Assembly: GCA_946618265.1 (NCBI GenBank)
Contig: CAMOLA010000035.1
Location: 1-24,432 of the forward strand
Length of the DNA: 24,432 bases
Reading direction: 5' to 3'
Source of the DNA: an uncultured Eggerthellaceae bacterium
GTDB taxonomy: Bacteria > Actinomycetota > Coriobacteriia > Coriobacteriales > Eggerthellaceae
This document shows, one piece after another, positions 7,628 to 13,131 of this stretch. A program made the position numbers and the translations under genes. The notes under the pieces were generated by a model. It was not told the origin of the DNA, did not search any database, and saw only the letters and a list, made by a program, of their open reading frames with translations. Within the stretch, counting starts at the first letter, position 1. Every line of letters begins with the position of its first letter.

Positions 7628-8073
7628 GGGATACGCCCCTCTTCGTCGGGGGCTGAACGGGAGTTAGCGTCCGAACTTTCCGAAGCGATTTTTGCGACCT
7701 GGGGTTTTGCGGAGGAACTTGCCGTTTCGAATGAAGCCAGGACACTAATTCCCCCTTTGCCATGCCCCAGCCGGCACGCCGCGGCGGCCACAGCGGCGCC
7801 GAGCGCAATCCCCAGCAGTCCGACCAAGATGTAGCCCAGGGCGGGGCTTCCGGAAAACACGCTTCCCATGAGACCGAGCTGTGCCGCCGTAGGCGAAGCG
7901 CCAGCGGAATCACCCATGACCGTGGAGATGCCGAACCCCACGGCGACCACCACGACGACGCTCAGAGCACCGCCGCCGAGAGTCACCGCGCGCTGCCGCC
8001 TGCGGCGGGCGGCTGCTTCTTGCGCCCGGACGCGCCCGAGCACGGCATCCATTCGCTCATCGGTCGATCTCAT
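7624..8073 (-). CDS. Two-span membrane protein, putative anti-sigma partner (second module)
   Basis: This 149-residue protein has a basic cytoplasmic N-terminus (MRSTDERMDAVLGRVRAQEA), spans at about 29-51 and 79-101, and a Ser/Ala-rich cytoplasmic tail. It is a paralogue of the 132-residue protein in the export operon, sharing the DER..AV.GRVR start and the G.. FxGSPALGYILV loop-to-span stretch. The ATG at 8073 overlaps the end of the upstream sigma gene by 17 nt. Here the sigma gene comes first, whereas in the export operon the membrane protein comes first. The role as sigma-factor regulator and as a PrsW-like protease substrate is inferred from context; no known anti-sigma domain can be seen. 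Confidence 0.7.
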   Translation of the reverse strand: MRSTDERMDAVLGRVRAQEAAARRRRQRAVTLGGGALSVVVVVAVGFGISTVMGDSAGASPTAAQLGLMGSVFSGSPALGYILVGLLGIALGAAVAAAACRLGHGKGGISVLASFETASSSAKPQVAKIASESSDANSRSAPDEEGRIP

Positions 8074-8614
8074 GCGATATGCCCTCCTCGGCGAGCAGCG
8101 GCCGCATCGCCTTCTTGCCGCGCTGGACCAGGTTGTCGACCTGCTTGCGCGCCTTGCGCATGATAGCGCCCGCCTCGTCGTAGCTCATGTTCTCAATATA
8201 GACCAGGTAAAGCGCCTCGCGGTAGTCGGGCGCAATCTTTGCCAGGCAACGGTAGAGCACCCGCGTCCGCTCGTCGTGCAGGATGCTGTCCTCGACACGA
8301 TCGCCGCCGGCCGGCTCCCCGTCCAGGTCTTCCACGCTCATGAACCTCGCCCGCAGCCGCAGGTGCCGCAATGCCAGATTGCGGGCCGTCTTGAACAGGT
8401 AGGGCTTGAACCCGCCCTCGCGCAGCCGGGGGCGCTTCACCAGCAAGCGCGAGAACGCTTCGAGCATCAGGTCTTCAGCGGCGTCGATGTCGTGCACGTA
8501 GCCGTTAACGTAGAGGGTGAGCACGTCGCCGTAACGCTCCATCAGGGGACGCAAGGCTTCCTGGTCGCTCGCGACCAGCCTCTCGAAAAGCCTCTCGTCT
8601 GAAACCTCGCCCAT
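8057..8614 (-). CDS. ECF-type RNA polymerase sigma factor (second module)
   Basis: This 185-residue ECF sigma factor has region 2 at about 25-90 (GYVHDIDAAEDLMLEAFSRL, then GFKPYLFKTARNLALRHLR) and region 4 at about 123-170 (LAKIAPDYREALYLVYIENM, then SYDEAGAIMRKARKQVDNLV). The ATG at 8614-8612 has an AGG-rich site just upstream. It heads an operon with a two-span membrane protein, a polytopic membrane protein and a PrsW-like protease. No clear promoter was found in the 8615-8700 stretch. It is only distantly similar to the sigma factor at 5342-5833, so the two probably read different promoters. Confidence 0.85.
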   Translation of the reverse strand: MGEVSDERLFERLVASDQEALRPLMERYGDVLTLYVNGYVHDIDAAEDLMLEAFSRLLVKRPRLREGGFKPYLFKTARNLALRHLRLRARFMSVEDLDGEPAGGDRVEDSILHDERTRVLYRCLAKIAPDYREALYLVYIENMSYDEAGAIMRKARKQVDNLVQRGKKAMRPLLAEEGISHEIDR

Positions 8615-9012
8615 CGACCTGCCTATATGAAGAAGAACGGGTCCCTATTCGCCATCGGAGCCCGTCCGAAACGGTCGGCTTTCATGATAGCAAACGGCCC
8701 TATGGCCACCCACCCCATCGCATCAACGATTGAGCAACGCGGCGGCGTCATGAAGCAACCGCATTGCAAGCGTGGCGGAGGTGCCGATACCTCGTCACAT
8801 CCATCACAAACGTCGCATTTGTCACTGCATCGAAGCTGGTTCCGAGCAAGTACGAGACGACCAATTCTCTTAAAACCCCGAATCCACTCGCCAAAGCCCG
8901 TAAACCATTCACCGACGCCCTGATTCCTTAGCCAACGTTTAGCCAACGGAGCCCAAAATAGGCTGTTTCCAAAGAAAAAGGCCAGAGCTTCAAGCCGTTG
9001 ACCTGGGGTTTC
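8615..9012. other. Gene-free stretch: promoter side of the sigma operon and mobile-element debris
   Basis: No open frame here has a ribosome site or recognisable protein. The left part must hold the promoter of the sigma operon. The right part contains the paired TAGCCAACG repeats and the 3' flank of a tRNA half, pointing to a decayed integration site. Confidence 0.5.
8930..8949. repeat. Paired 9-bp repeats, possible integrase arm-type sites
   Basis: TAGCCAACG occurs at 8930-8938 and again at 8941-8949, an 11-bp period. It resembles the TGACCAACA triplet, also with 11-bp period, next to the integrase remnant at 10355-10385. Phased short repeats beside an attachment site are typical of arm-type sites bound by the N-terminal domain of tyrosine integrases. 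Confidence 0.5.
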
Positions 9013-9060
9013 TGGTAGCTCCGACCGGATTCGAACCGGCGACCTCCGCCTTGAGAGATC
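9013..9060 (-). pseudogene. 3' half of a tRNA gene (attachment-site remnant)
   Basis: On the minus strand the segment ends with a T-arm (GCCGG TTCGAAT CCGGT, plus positions 9024-9040), a 7-nt acceptor strand CGGAGCT, discriminator A and encoded CCA (9013-9015). Upstream it continues through AAGGCGGAGGTC, which looks like the 3' side of an anticodon stem. TCTCAAGGCGG would fit tRNA-Glu(CTC), a tentative assignment. The 5' half is absent: no AGCTCCG acceptor partner is found at the required distance. A copy running from the anticodon loop to CCA is what remains at the far end of an element integrated into a tRNA gene. Confidence 0.65.
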
Positions 9061-9072
9061 GTCTCTCAAGGC
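9048..9072. repeat. Perfect 11-bp inverted repeat at the tRNA-half boundary
   Basis: GCCTTGAGAGA (9048-9058) and TCTCTCAAGGC (9062-9072) form a perfect inverted repeat around TCG. The left arm belongs to the tRNA half at its anticodon region, so the right arm is an inverted duplicate of that sequence. It marks the point where tRNA similarity ends. Confidence 0.7.
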
Positions 9073-9180
9073 CGCTAGAGGGAAATCGGCGAGTCGAGCA
9101 CACCAGGCAATGGTTTACCACCAGCCGTCTTTGGACGATGCTGGGGAGGCCCTCAAGCCCCACCGGCGCCACGGTGCCCG

Positions 9181-9456
9181 CTACGCGCGTGCCAGGTCCT
9201 TGCGCACGAGGTCGCGGAGGTAGTCCGAGCGCGTCATCCCGAGCGATCCGGCGCGGCGGTCGATCGCCTCGACGATTTCGGGAACCTCCTTGTAGCCCAC
9301 CATCTTGAGGGCAGTGCCAAACTTGAGGGGACGGCCTGCCGACACCGGACCAGGCTCGCCGGGCAACTCCCCCCTGGCGGCCCTCTCTTCGATCTCGTCG
9401 AGCCTCGAAACGCTGATGCCGTACTTCTTTTCGATTTCCTTTGCTGTTATCGCCAT
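9181..9456 (-). CDS. Antitoxin with ribbon-helix-helix-like C-terminus
   Basis: This 91-residue protein begins MAITAKEIEKKYGISVSRLD, a small helix-turn-helix-like start. A Gly/Pro-rich linker (GELPGEPGPVSAGRPLKFG) follows, then a C-terminal AIDRRAGSLGMTRSDYLRDL stretch typical of CopG-type ribbon-helix-helix proteins. The ATG at 9456 is preferred because GAGGTG lies at good spacing; a GTG at 9465 that overlaps the toxin stop is possible. It follows the toxin-like gene directly, the toxin-first order seen in BrnTA and HigBA pairs. Its likely roles are to neutralise the toxin and repress the shared promoter. The pairing comes from size, order and overlap; the exact family is uncertain. Confidence 0.65.
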   Translation of the reverse strand: MAITAKEIEKKYGISVSRLDEIEERAARGELPGEPGPVSAGRPLKFGTALKMVGYKEVPEIVEAIDRRAGSLGMTRSDYLRDLVRKDLARA

Positions 9457-9461
9457 GTTGC

Positions 9462-9722
9462 TCACCTCGCCATCCCAAGCTCTCTGAGCACCTTAGTCGT
9501 CGGCGGAGTCATGGCGTGGATTATGAGGTACCCTTCTTCCACGATGACCGCCACCATTTGAACCATGTCACCCGACCTCGTGCAACCTACTGCAGCGACG
9601 TACTCCTCATCTGGGGCGGGCCTTTGCTGCATTCTCACGTAATTCTCCCAAGCGTGAAGAATCTCGCTTTCCGTCAGCCCATGTTTGAGCGCATGCTCGG
9701 CGACTATCACTGCTATATGCAT
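9462..9722 (-). CDS. Small toxin-like protein of a toxin-antitoxin pair
   Basis: This 86-residue protein begins MHIAVIVAEHALKHGLTESE. It ends in a beta-hairpin-like stretch (MVQMVAVIVEEGYLIIHAM) and a basic TTKVLREL tail, reminiscent of small BrnT/RelE-fold toxins common in actinobacteria. The start is somewhat uncertain: the ATG at 9722 has AGGAG only one base upstream, while an in-frame GTG at 9710 is 13 bases from it. A longer open frame upstream runs into the integrase remnant and is rejected. A strong extended -10 promoter and a palindrome lie immediately upstream. No catalytic residues can be assigned with confidence. Confidence 0.6.
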   Translation of the reverse strand: MHIAVIVAEHALKHGLTESEILHAWENYVRMQQRPAPDEEYVAAVGCTRSGDMVQMVAVIVEEGYLIIHAMTPPTTKVLRELGMAR

Positions 9723-9728
9723 ACTCCT

Positions 9729-9749
9729 ATTTCGTTTAACGAAATTATA
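9729..9749 (-). promoter_or_regulatory. Extended -10 promoter overlapping a 17-bp palindrome (toxin-antitoxin operator)
   Basis: On the minus strand TGGTATAAT forms a consensus extended -10 (TATAAT at plus 9749-9744). Directly downstream ATTTCGTT-T-AACGAAAT (9729-9745) is a perfect palindrome spanning the expected transcription start, 6 bp before the toxin ATG. The -35 region is weak. The layout fits autorepression by the ribbon-helix-helix antitoxin. Confidence 0.6.
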
Positions 9750-9784
9750 CCACACTCTTATCGGGACCGCAGCTTTGTTACAGC

Positions 9785-10306
9785 CTACAACCGCGCAGCA
9801 ACCTTCTCGCGCCTCCTGGCCTCGGCGAGCATGAGCTCCAGCTGCTCGACAGTAAACGTGAGGCCTCGCACGCCGGACGCAGGCAACGCATAAGGGTCGG
9901 CCTCTGGCTCGCCGAATATCCCGTCCATGTCCAAGTCGAAGCACGCTTTCATCTTCACGAGCGAGTCGCGCTTCGCCTCGGGCGCCACATCGGCATAGAT
10001 GTCGAGCGTAACGCTCGGCTTCTCGTGGCCGAGCCAGTCGGCGACGGTGCGGATGTCGGTTCCCTGGCCTATCATCATCGTCGCGAATGTGTGCCGCAGA
10101 TCGTGGAAGGTGCAGTCGAACCCGTTCATCTTGCAGAACGCCGAGAACTCCTTGCCGAGCTTGGTTGGGTTGTACGGCCGGCTGTCCGCTTCTATCGTGT
10201 GGTAGGTTGTCACGGCTTTGCCCGTCACGGGGTCTTTATGGGAGAGGATCACCTTCCATTTGTCGGTGTCCCGGCGCCTGCGCAGCCCACGGCTCGTGTA
10301 CCTCAT
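9785..10306 (-). pseudogene. Internally deleted tyrosine integrase
   Basis: The 173-codon frame starts at ATG 10306 behind an ideal GGGAGGTG site. It begins like the arm-binding domain of a phage-type integrase (MRYTSRGLRRRRDTDKWKVI, residues 1-40). It then jumps directly into the C-terminal catalytic part, FHDLRHTFATMMIGQGTDIR, VADWLGHEKPSVTLDIYADV, with the H-x-x-R, LGH and nucleophile Tyr motifs. The core-binding domain and the first catalytic Arg and Lys are missing; intact family members are about 370-400 residues. The deletion kept the frame open. It is probably dead as a recombinase but may still bind the arm repeats upstream. Confidence 0.8.
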
Positions 10307-10354
10307 TTCAGCACCTCCCACGAAGTTTTCCACAGCCATTCGAAGGTCGATTCT

Positions 10355-10385
10355 TGACCAACATTTGACCAACAAATGACCAACA
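10355..10385. repeat. Triple TGACCAACA repeat, integrase arm-type sites
   Basis: TGACCAACA occurs at 10355, 10366 and 10377, an exact 11-bp period, in the 80 bp upstream of the integrase remnant. Helically phased short repeats at this place are typical of arm sites of an attP. A two-copy variant (TAGCCAACG) lies at 8930-8949. Confidence 0.65.
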
Positions 10386-10510
10386 ACGCGACGTTGGAAG
10401 GCCTGGAATCCCTGATTCGGCAGAGAGGCCAGAACCGAAAAACCACAGGTCACACACAAGTTGGGAAAACTAGGGAAAGCGCTGAAACCCCGTTTTACCG
10501 CCCTTCAACT

Positions 10511-10556
10511 TTTCGCAACGTGGGGGTCGTGGGTTCGAATCCCATCATCGATGACG
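10511..10556 (+). other. tRNA-like T-arm fragment beside the integrase remnant
   Basis: On the plus strand GTGGG TTCGAAT CCCAT (10529-10545) is a canonical T-arm, preceded by GGGGGTC and followed by CATCGATG. There is no encoded CCA, and no matching anticodon arm or 5' half. It is probably the right-hand attachment remnant, abutting a broken dmsB fragment. Which tRNA it came from cannot be told. Confidence 0.45.
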
Positions 10557-10717
10557 GCGACAAGCCCATGTGCGTCGCGTGCTGCCCGACGCGCGCCCGC
10601 GTGTTCGGCGACCTGGACGACCCGACGTCCGAAATCTCGCGCCTGAAGCGCGAGGGCAACGTCCGCATCCTGCTCGAAGACAAGGGCACGCGCCCTCAGG
10701 TCTTCTACGTAAGCTAG
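10555..10717 (+). pseudogene. 3' end of a DmsB-like 4Fe-4S protein gene
   Basis: About 54 codons remain: GDKPMCVACCPTRARVFGDL, then DDPTSEISRLKREGNVRILL and EDKGTRPQVFYVS before TAG. This is the typical C-terminus of DmsB/PhsB-type electron-transfer subunits (last cluster cysteines, FGDLDDP, and GTRP..FY). The N-terminal ~140 residues and their clusters are gone. The open frame continues upstream only through tRNA-like DNA with no similarity. An nrfD-like start follows after 17 nt, so this is the relic of a DMSO-reductase-type operon cut at its left end. Confidence 0.75.
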
Positions 10718-10734
10718 AAAGGGAGGTGTTTTAG

Positions 10735-10927
10735 ATGAACTCCAAGACTTTCTCCAAACCGGTGCTCGGCGTGTTCGCCGTGCTGGCGCTCGTCGGCGTC
10801 GGCTGCTGGATCTTCCAGCTGATGAACGGCCTGGCGGTGACCGGCATGTCGAACGCCAACTCCTGGGGCCTCTACATTTGCACGTTCATGCTGTTCGTGG
10901 GCCTGTCGGCCGGTGGCCTCATCCCTT
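10735..10927 (+). pseudogene. 5' fragment of an NrfD/DmsC-like membrane subunit gene
   Basis: The ATG has a GGGAGGTG site and begins MNSKTFSKPVLGVFAVLALV, followed by a second span (WGLYICTFMLFVGLSAGGLI). This is the start of an NrfD-type quinone-interacting membrane anchor, normally about 300 residues. Similarity ends after about 63 residues at roughly 10927. The frame then runs through a hairpin and meaningless sequence to a stop at 11020-11022. Together with the dmsB end it shows a reductase operon deleted on both sides. Confidence 0.7.
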
Positions 10928-10970
10928 GGGCGGCTAGAAGCCATACCCTAGCCGCCCGCCCCCCCTCTTT
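10928..10970 (+). terminator. Strong hairpin with T-rich tail
   Basis: GGGCGGCTAG (10928-10937) and CTAGCCGCCC (10948-10957) form a perfect 10-bp stem with a 10-nt loop, followed by CTCTTTTCTTC. It begins exactly where the nrfD-like similarity stops, as if the deletion joined the gene start to the operon's distal terminator. Confidence 0.65.
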
Positions 10971-10975
10971 TCTTC

Positions 10976-11008
10976 GGCCCGCGTGCTTTCCTTCCGAGCG
11001 CGCGGGCC
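10976..11008. terminator. Second hairpin, possible terminator remnant
   Basis: GGCCCGCGTGC (10976-10986) pairs with GCGCGCGGGCC (10998-11008) over 11 bp with one G-U pair and an 11-nt loop. No T tract follows on the plus strand. It could assist the upstream terminator or stop convergent transcription from the HAD gene. The remaining stretch to 11179 holds no gene I can support. Confidence 0.35.
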
Positions 11009-11179
11009 AACATGTGCGATGAAGGGATTCCCCATGTCGTTTTACCGAGACGCCGCGGGCCTTGCCGACGAGTAGATCGAGTGCTTCCCCGATTGTAAGA
11101 GCAGCGGGCGAAGCTAACGAATTCGCCTCGGTGCCGCGAAGCGCATGGTTACGAACTCACTGTTCAGGCGGGCATCTGT

Positions 11180-11959
11180 TCAGGCGAGCAGTTCGCGCAA
11201 CTCGCTCTCGGCGCTCGTGGTGGTGCGGACGGCAGCTGCGACGGTGCGCGGGTCGCCGTCTTGCATGGCGATGGGCAGGCCTACGAGCTGCAGCATCTCC
11301 AGGTCGTTGCGCGCATCGCCCAGGGCCATCGCGTGTTCGGGCGCAACGCCGAGCTGCTCGAGCACAGCGGCGAGCGCCTGTGCCTTGTTGGTTCCCAGCG
11401 GCATGGCGTCGAGCCAGCCGAAGCCGGCGGTGGCAATTGAGCAGCGGCTGCCGAAGCGGGCGTACCAGAACTCCTCGTCCACGACGCGCGATGGGTAGTA
11501 TGCCGAGATCTTCGTGTACGGCTCGTCGATTGCCTTCAGGTCGTCGACGATGGTGATGTCGAAGCCCACGGTCTCGCGCATGAACGGGATGAAGGCGGGG
11601 TTCTTCGGCTGCATGTAACTCGTGCGCGCGCCCGTGACCAGGGCTTCGCAGTCGTCGTTGGCAAGCATCGTGTCGATGAGCTCGTCGCCGAGCGCGCGGT
11701 CCATGACCGAGCGGAACACCACCTCGCCCGCACGGTAGGCGATGGTGCCGTTGTTGGCCACCAAGGTCATGCGCGGCGCAAGCGGCCCGAACAGCTTACA
11801 CAGGCTATCGTAGGAGCGCCCGCTTGCCGGCACGAACATGATGCCTTGGTCGAGCAGCCGCCCCACGACCTCGAGCGTGCTCGCGGGAAGGGCGGGCGCG
11901 TAATCGAACAGCAACGTGCCGTCCACATCGCATGCGACCAGCTTGATATCACGTTCCAT
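11180..11959 (-). CDS. HAD superfamily (Cof-type) phosphatase
   Basis: This 259-residue cytoplasmic protein is a haloacid dehalogenase-type phosphatase of the Cof/IIB group. Motif I is CDVDGTLL (~residues 9-16), motif II ends FVPASGRSYDS (~46-56), the Lys of motif III lies in PLGTNKAQAL, and motif IV is MALGDARNDLEMLQ. The cap domain lies between motifs II and III. The ATG at 11959 has a GAGGA site; an in-frame extension to 12022 crosses a palindrome and lacks a ribosome site. Substrates of the family are mostly sugar phosphates and cofactors; none can be named here. It stands alone among broken genes and looks intact. Confidence 0.85.
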   Translation of the reverse strand: MERDIKLVACDVDGTLLFDYAPALPASTLEVVGRLLDQGIMFVPASGRSYDSLCKLFGPLAPRMTLVANNGTIAYRAGEVVFRSVMDRALGDELIDTMLANDDCEALVTGARTSYMQPKNPAFIPFMRETVGFDITIVDDLKAIDEPYTKISAYYPSRVVDEEFWYARFGSRCSIATAGFGWLDAMPLGTNKAQALAAVLEQLGVAPEHAMALGDARNDLEMLQLVGLPIAMQDGDPRTVAAAVRTTTSAESELRELLA

Positions 11960-12018
11960 GCCATCCTCGTTCCACTTGCACCAAGAAACGGATGCCATTG
12001 TACTCCCACCCGCGGCCC

Positions 12019-12059
12019 GCATGTCACGGGGAGGCGTCTGACGCGTCTCCGTGACATGC
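12019..12059. repeat. 41-nt near-perfect palindrome
   Basis: The outer arms GCATGTCACGG (12019-12029) and CCGTGACATGC (12049-12059) match perfectly. Pairing continues inward almost to the centre at 12039 with one wobble and one mismatch. No T tract follows on either strand, so a terminator is unlikely. It lies 59 bp upstream of the HAD start codon. Confidence 0.6.
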
Positions 12060-12071
12060 CGTAGGGACGTG

Positions 12072-12290
12072 CCAGATGCCTCGCGACTCTTTGGCCGACG
12101 ATGGCGAATGGGCTACAGCATGGGTGTGGTTGTCTTCGGGCTGCTTTTGTCCGCTGGGCAGAAATGGCGATTCGCACCCGTATTGGGGCTATTGGCGTTG
12201 ATGCCGGTCATTGCCATTATCGTGGTACTTGTCAAGCATGGCAAAGCCGACAAGCCGCACAAGAAAGAGAGCACGAGCATGATGGTGAAA
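12072..12290 (+). pseudogene. Possible C-terminal remnant of an MFS transporter
   Basis: The plus-strand frame reads DASRLFGRRWRMGYSMGVVV, then FGLLLSAGQKWRFAPVLGLL, ALMPVIAIIVVLVKHGKADK and a basic tail. The Arg-rich turn between hydrophobic spans, then two spans and a basic end, resembles the last part of an MFS carrier. There is no ribosome site before either ATG and no rest of the gene. It could be a small membrane protein instead, so this is a weak call. Confidence 0.35.
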
Positions 12291-12386
12291 ACCCACGACC
12301 CCTTAGACTCCGCCAAGGCCAGGCCGAGGGCCTCCCTATCCAGGATAAGAAAGACTTGCGTAATCGCTGGACCTTCTGTGAAGAGG

Positions 12387-12431
12387 AGTGCCCCCTCCCT
12401 ATTTTTGGAGGAGAAATAGGGAGGGGGCACT
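12387..12431. repeat. Perfect 18-bp inverted repeat hairpin
   Basis: AGTGCCCCCTCCCTATTT (12387-12404) and its exact complement (12414-12431) flank a 9-nt loop, TTGGAGGAG. No T tract follows on either strand. It lies 45 bp past the end of the minus-strand zinc-ribbon gene and could block read-through. The perfect arms also suggest a small repeated element. Confidence 0.7.
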
Positions 12432-12476
12432 AAGAAGGAGGAGACATGAGCAATGTGCTTTAGGGGAGGAGCTTGC

Positions 12477-12674
12477 CTAGGATGATTCCCAGTGCACTAC
12501 TTGTTTCGAACCGAGAAACGAAACGTCAGAAACACCGGGTGGTTTTGGGAACGGGAACCCGCACTTAGCGCATTCGGTGGAGTTAGGAGGGTTAACGTAT
12601 CCACAGAACGTGCAGGTTCCAGCCTTTACCACGGGCTGTCCGCATTTACCACATCCTAGACAGGGGTAACACAT
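12477..12674 (-). CDS. Small zinc-ribbon protein
   Basis: This 65-residue protein has Cys-rich ends of a double zinc ribbon: MCYPCLGCGKCG, then TCTFCGYVNPPNSTECAKCG (two CxxC pairs spaced as a zinc ribbon), and a Pro-rich tail without further motifs. It starts 24 nt after the thioredoxin-like stop and is probably the last gene of that operon. The ribosome site is poor, hinting at coupled translation. It belongs with the small MCFR/MCYP zinc-ribbon proteins of this lineage; the window holds another at 18902-19174. Function is unknown; metal binding and protein contact are inferred from the motif. Confidence 0.7.
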   Translation of the reverse strand: MCYPCLGCGKCGQPVVKAGTCTFCGYVNPPNSTECAKCGFPFPKPPGVSDVSFLGSKQVVHWESS

Positions 12675-12698
12675 AGGTCAGTCTCATTAGTTGGCGGG

Positions 12699-13025
12699 CT
12701 AATCGAGGAAGAACTGCGAAAGACGCTGCATGATACCAGGGGCGTAGTCTTCGCCGACAACGTAGTCTTTGATTTCGCCGTTAACGAACACAATGCTCGT
12801 CGGGAACCACTTGGCGTTGAAGTATTTTGCAGGTTCGGGGTGTTTCCAGGAGTCGATTTTGCCGATTTTCACCTTGTCCTGGATGACGGCGAGTTCTTCG
12901 ATGACGTCATCGAATTGCCATTGGGCGTCTTCTTCGCTGGAATAAAAGCAAATCATAACCGGCTTGTCGTCTGTGTCGATGAATTCCTGAATGGTTTCGG
13001 TTGTAAGCTCTGGTGCGTTCGACAT
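12699..13025 (-). CDS. Thioredoxin-fold protein lacking the CxxC active site
   Basis: This 108-residue protein has the thioredoxin pattern: a central strand KPVMICFYSSEEDAQWQFDD, a partner-binding turn with cis-Pro (KWFPTSIVFVNGE) and a C-terminal helix. At the place of WCGPC it has SSEEDAQW, so it cannot do dithiol exchange. The ATG at 13025 has AGAGGG well placed; a start at 13043 is less likely. It lies 106 nt after the DnaA-like ATPase gene. A chaperone-like or protein-binding role is inference. Its composition is acidic and its fold looks intact, so it is not merely a decayed gene. Confidence 0.75.
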   Translation of the reverse strand: MSNAPELTTETIQEFIDTDDKPVMICFYSSEEDAQWQFDDVIEELAVIQDKVKIGKIDSWKHPEPAKYFNAKWFPTSIVFVNGEIKDYVVGEDYAPGIMQRLSQFFLD

Positions 13026-13131
13026 GATAAATCCCTCTCTCACCTCGTGTCGTTTGTCAACCCGTTTTGGGTTTTTCTGTCGTCAATAGCAGCGGCTGCA
13101 CCGCCCGTAGCTGCTGCAGCCGCCGTCCGGC

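Noticed and set aside
6984..7913. The upstream extension of the PrsW-like frame to 518 codons
   Set aside because: It overlies two membrane-protein genes in another frame and is Arg/Pro-rich; the ATG at 6983 with TGATG overlap fits the protease length.
8623..9069. A 148-codon minus-strand frame ahead of the sigma operon
   Set aside because: It runs across tRNA and repeat sequence, lacks a ribosome site and resembles nothing.
9013..9105. A complete tRNA gene on the minus strand
   Set aside because: The T-arm and CCA are good, but no 5' acceptor strand pairing with CGGAGCT and no D-arm occur at tRNA distance.
8930..10385. A CRISPR-like array from the short phased repeats
   Set aside because: Repeats are 9 bp with a 2-bp gap, two and three copies only; no spacers and no cas genes.
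10376..10554. The N-terminal part of the open frame leading into the dmsB fragment
   Set aside because: It is read through repeats and tRNA-like DNA and has no Fe-S motifs; the frame is open by chance.
11034..11075. A short frame starting MSFYRDAAGLADE after the nrfD fragment
   Set aside because: Only 13 codons with no ribosome site or similarity; probably debris of the deleted operon.
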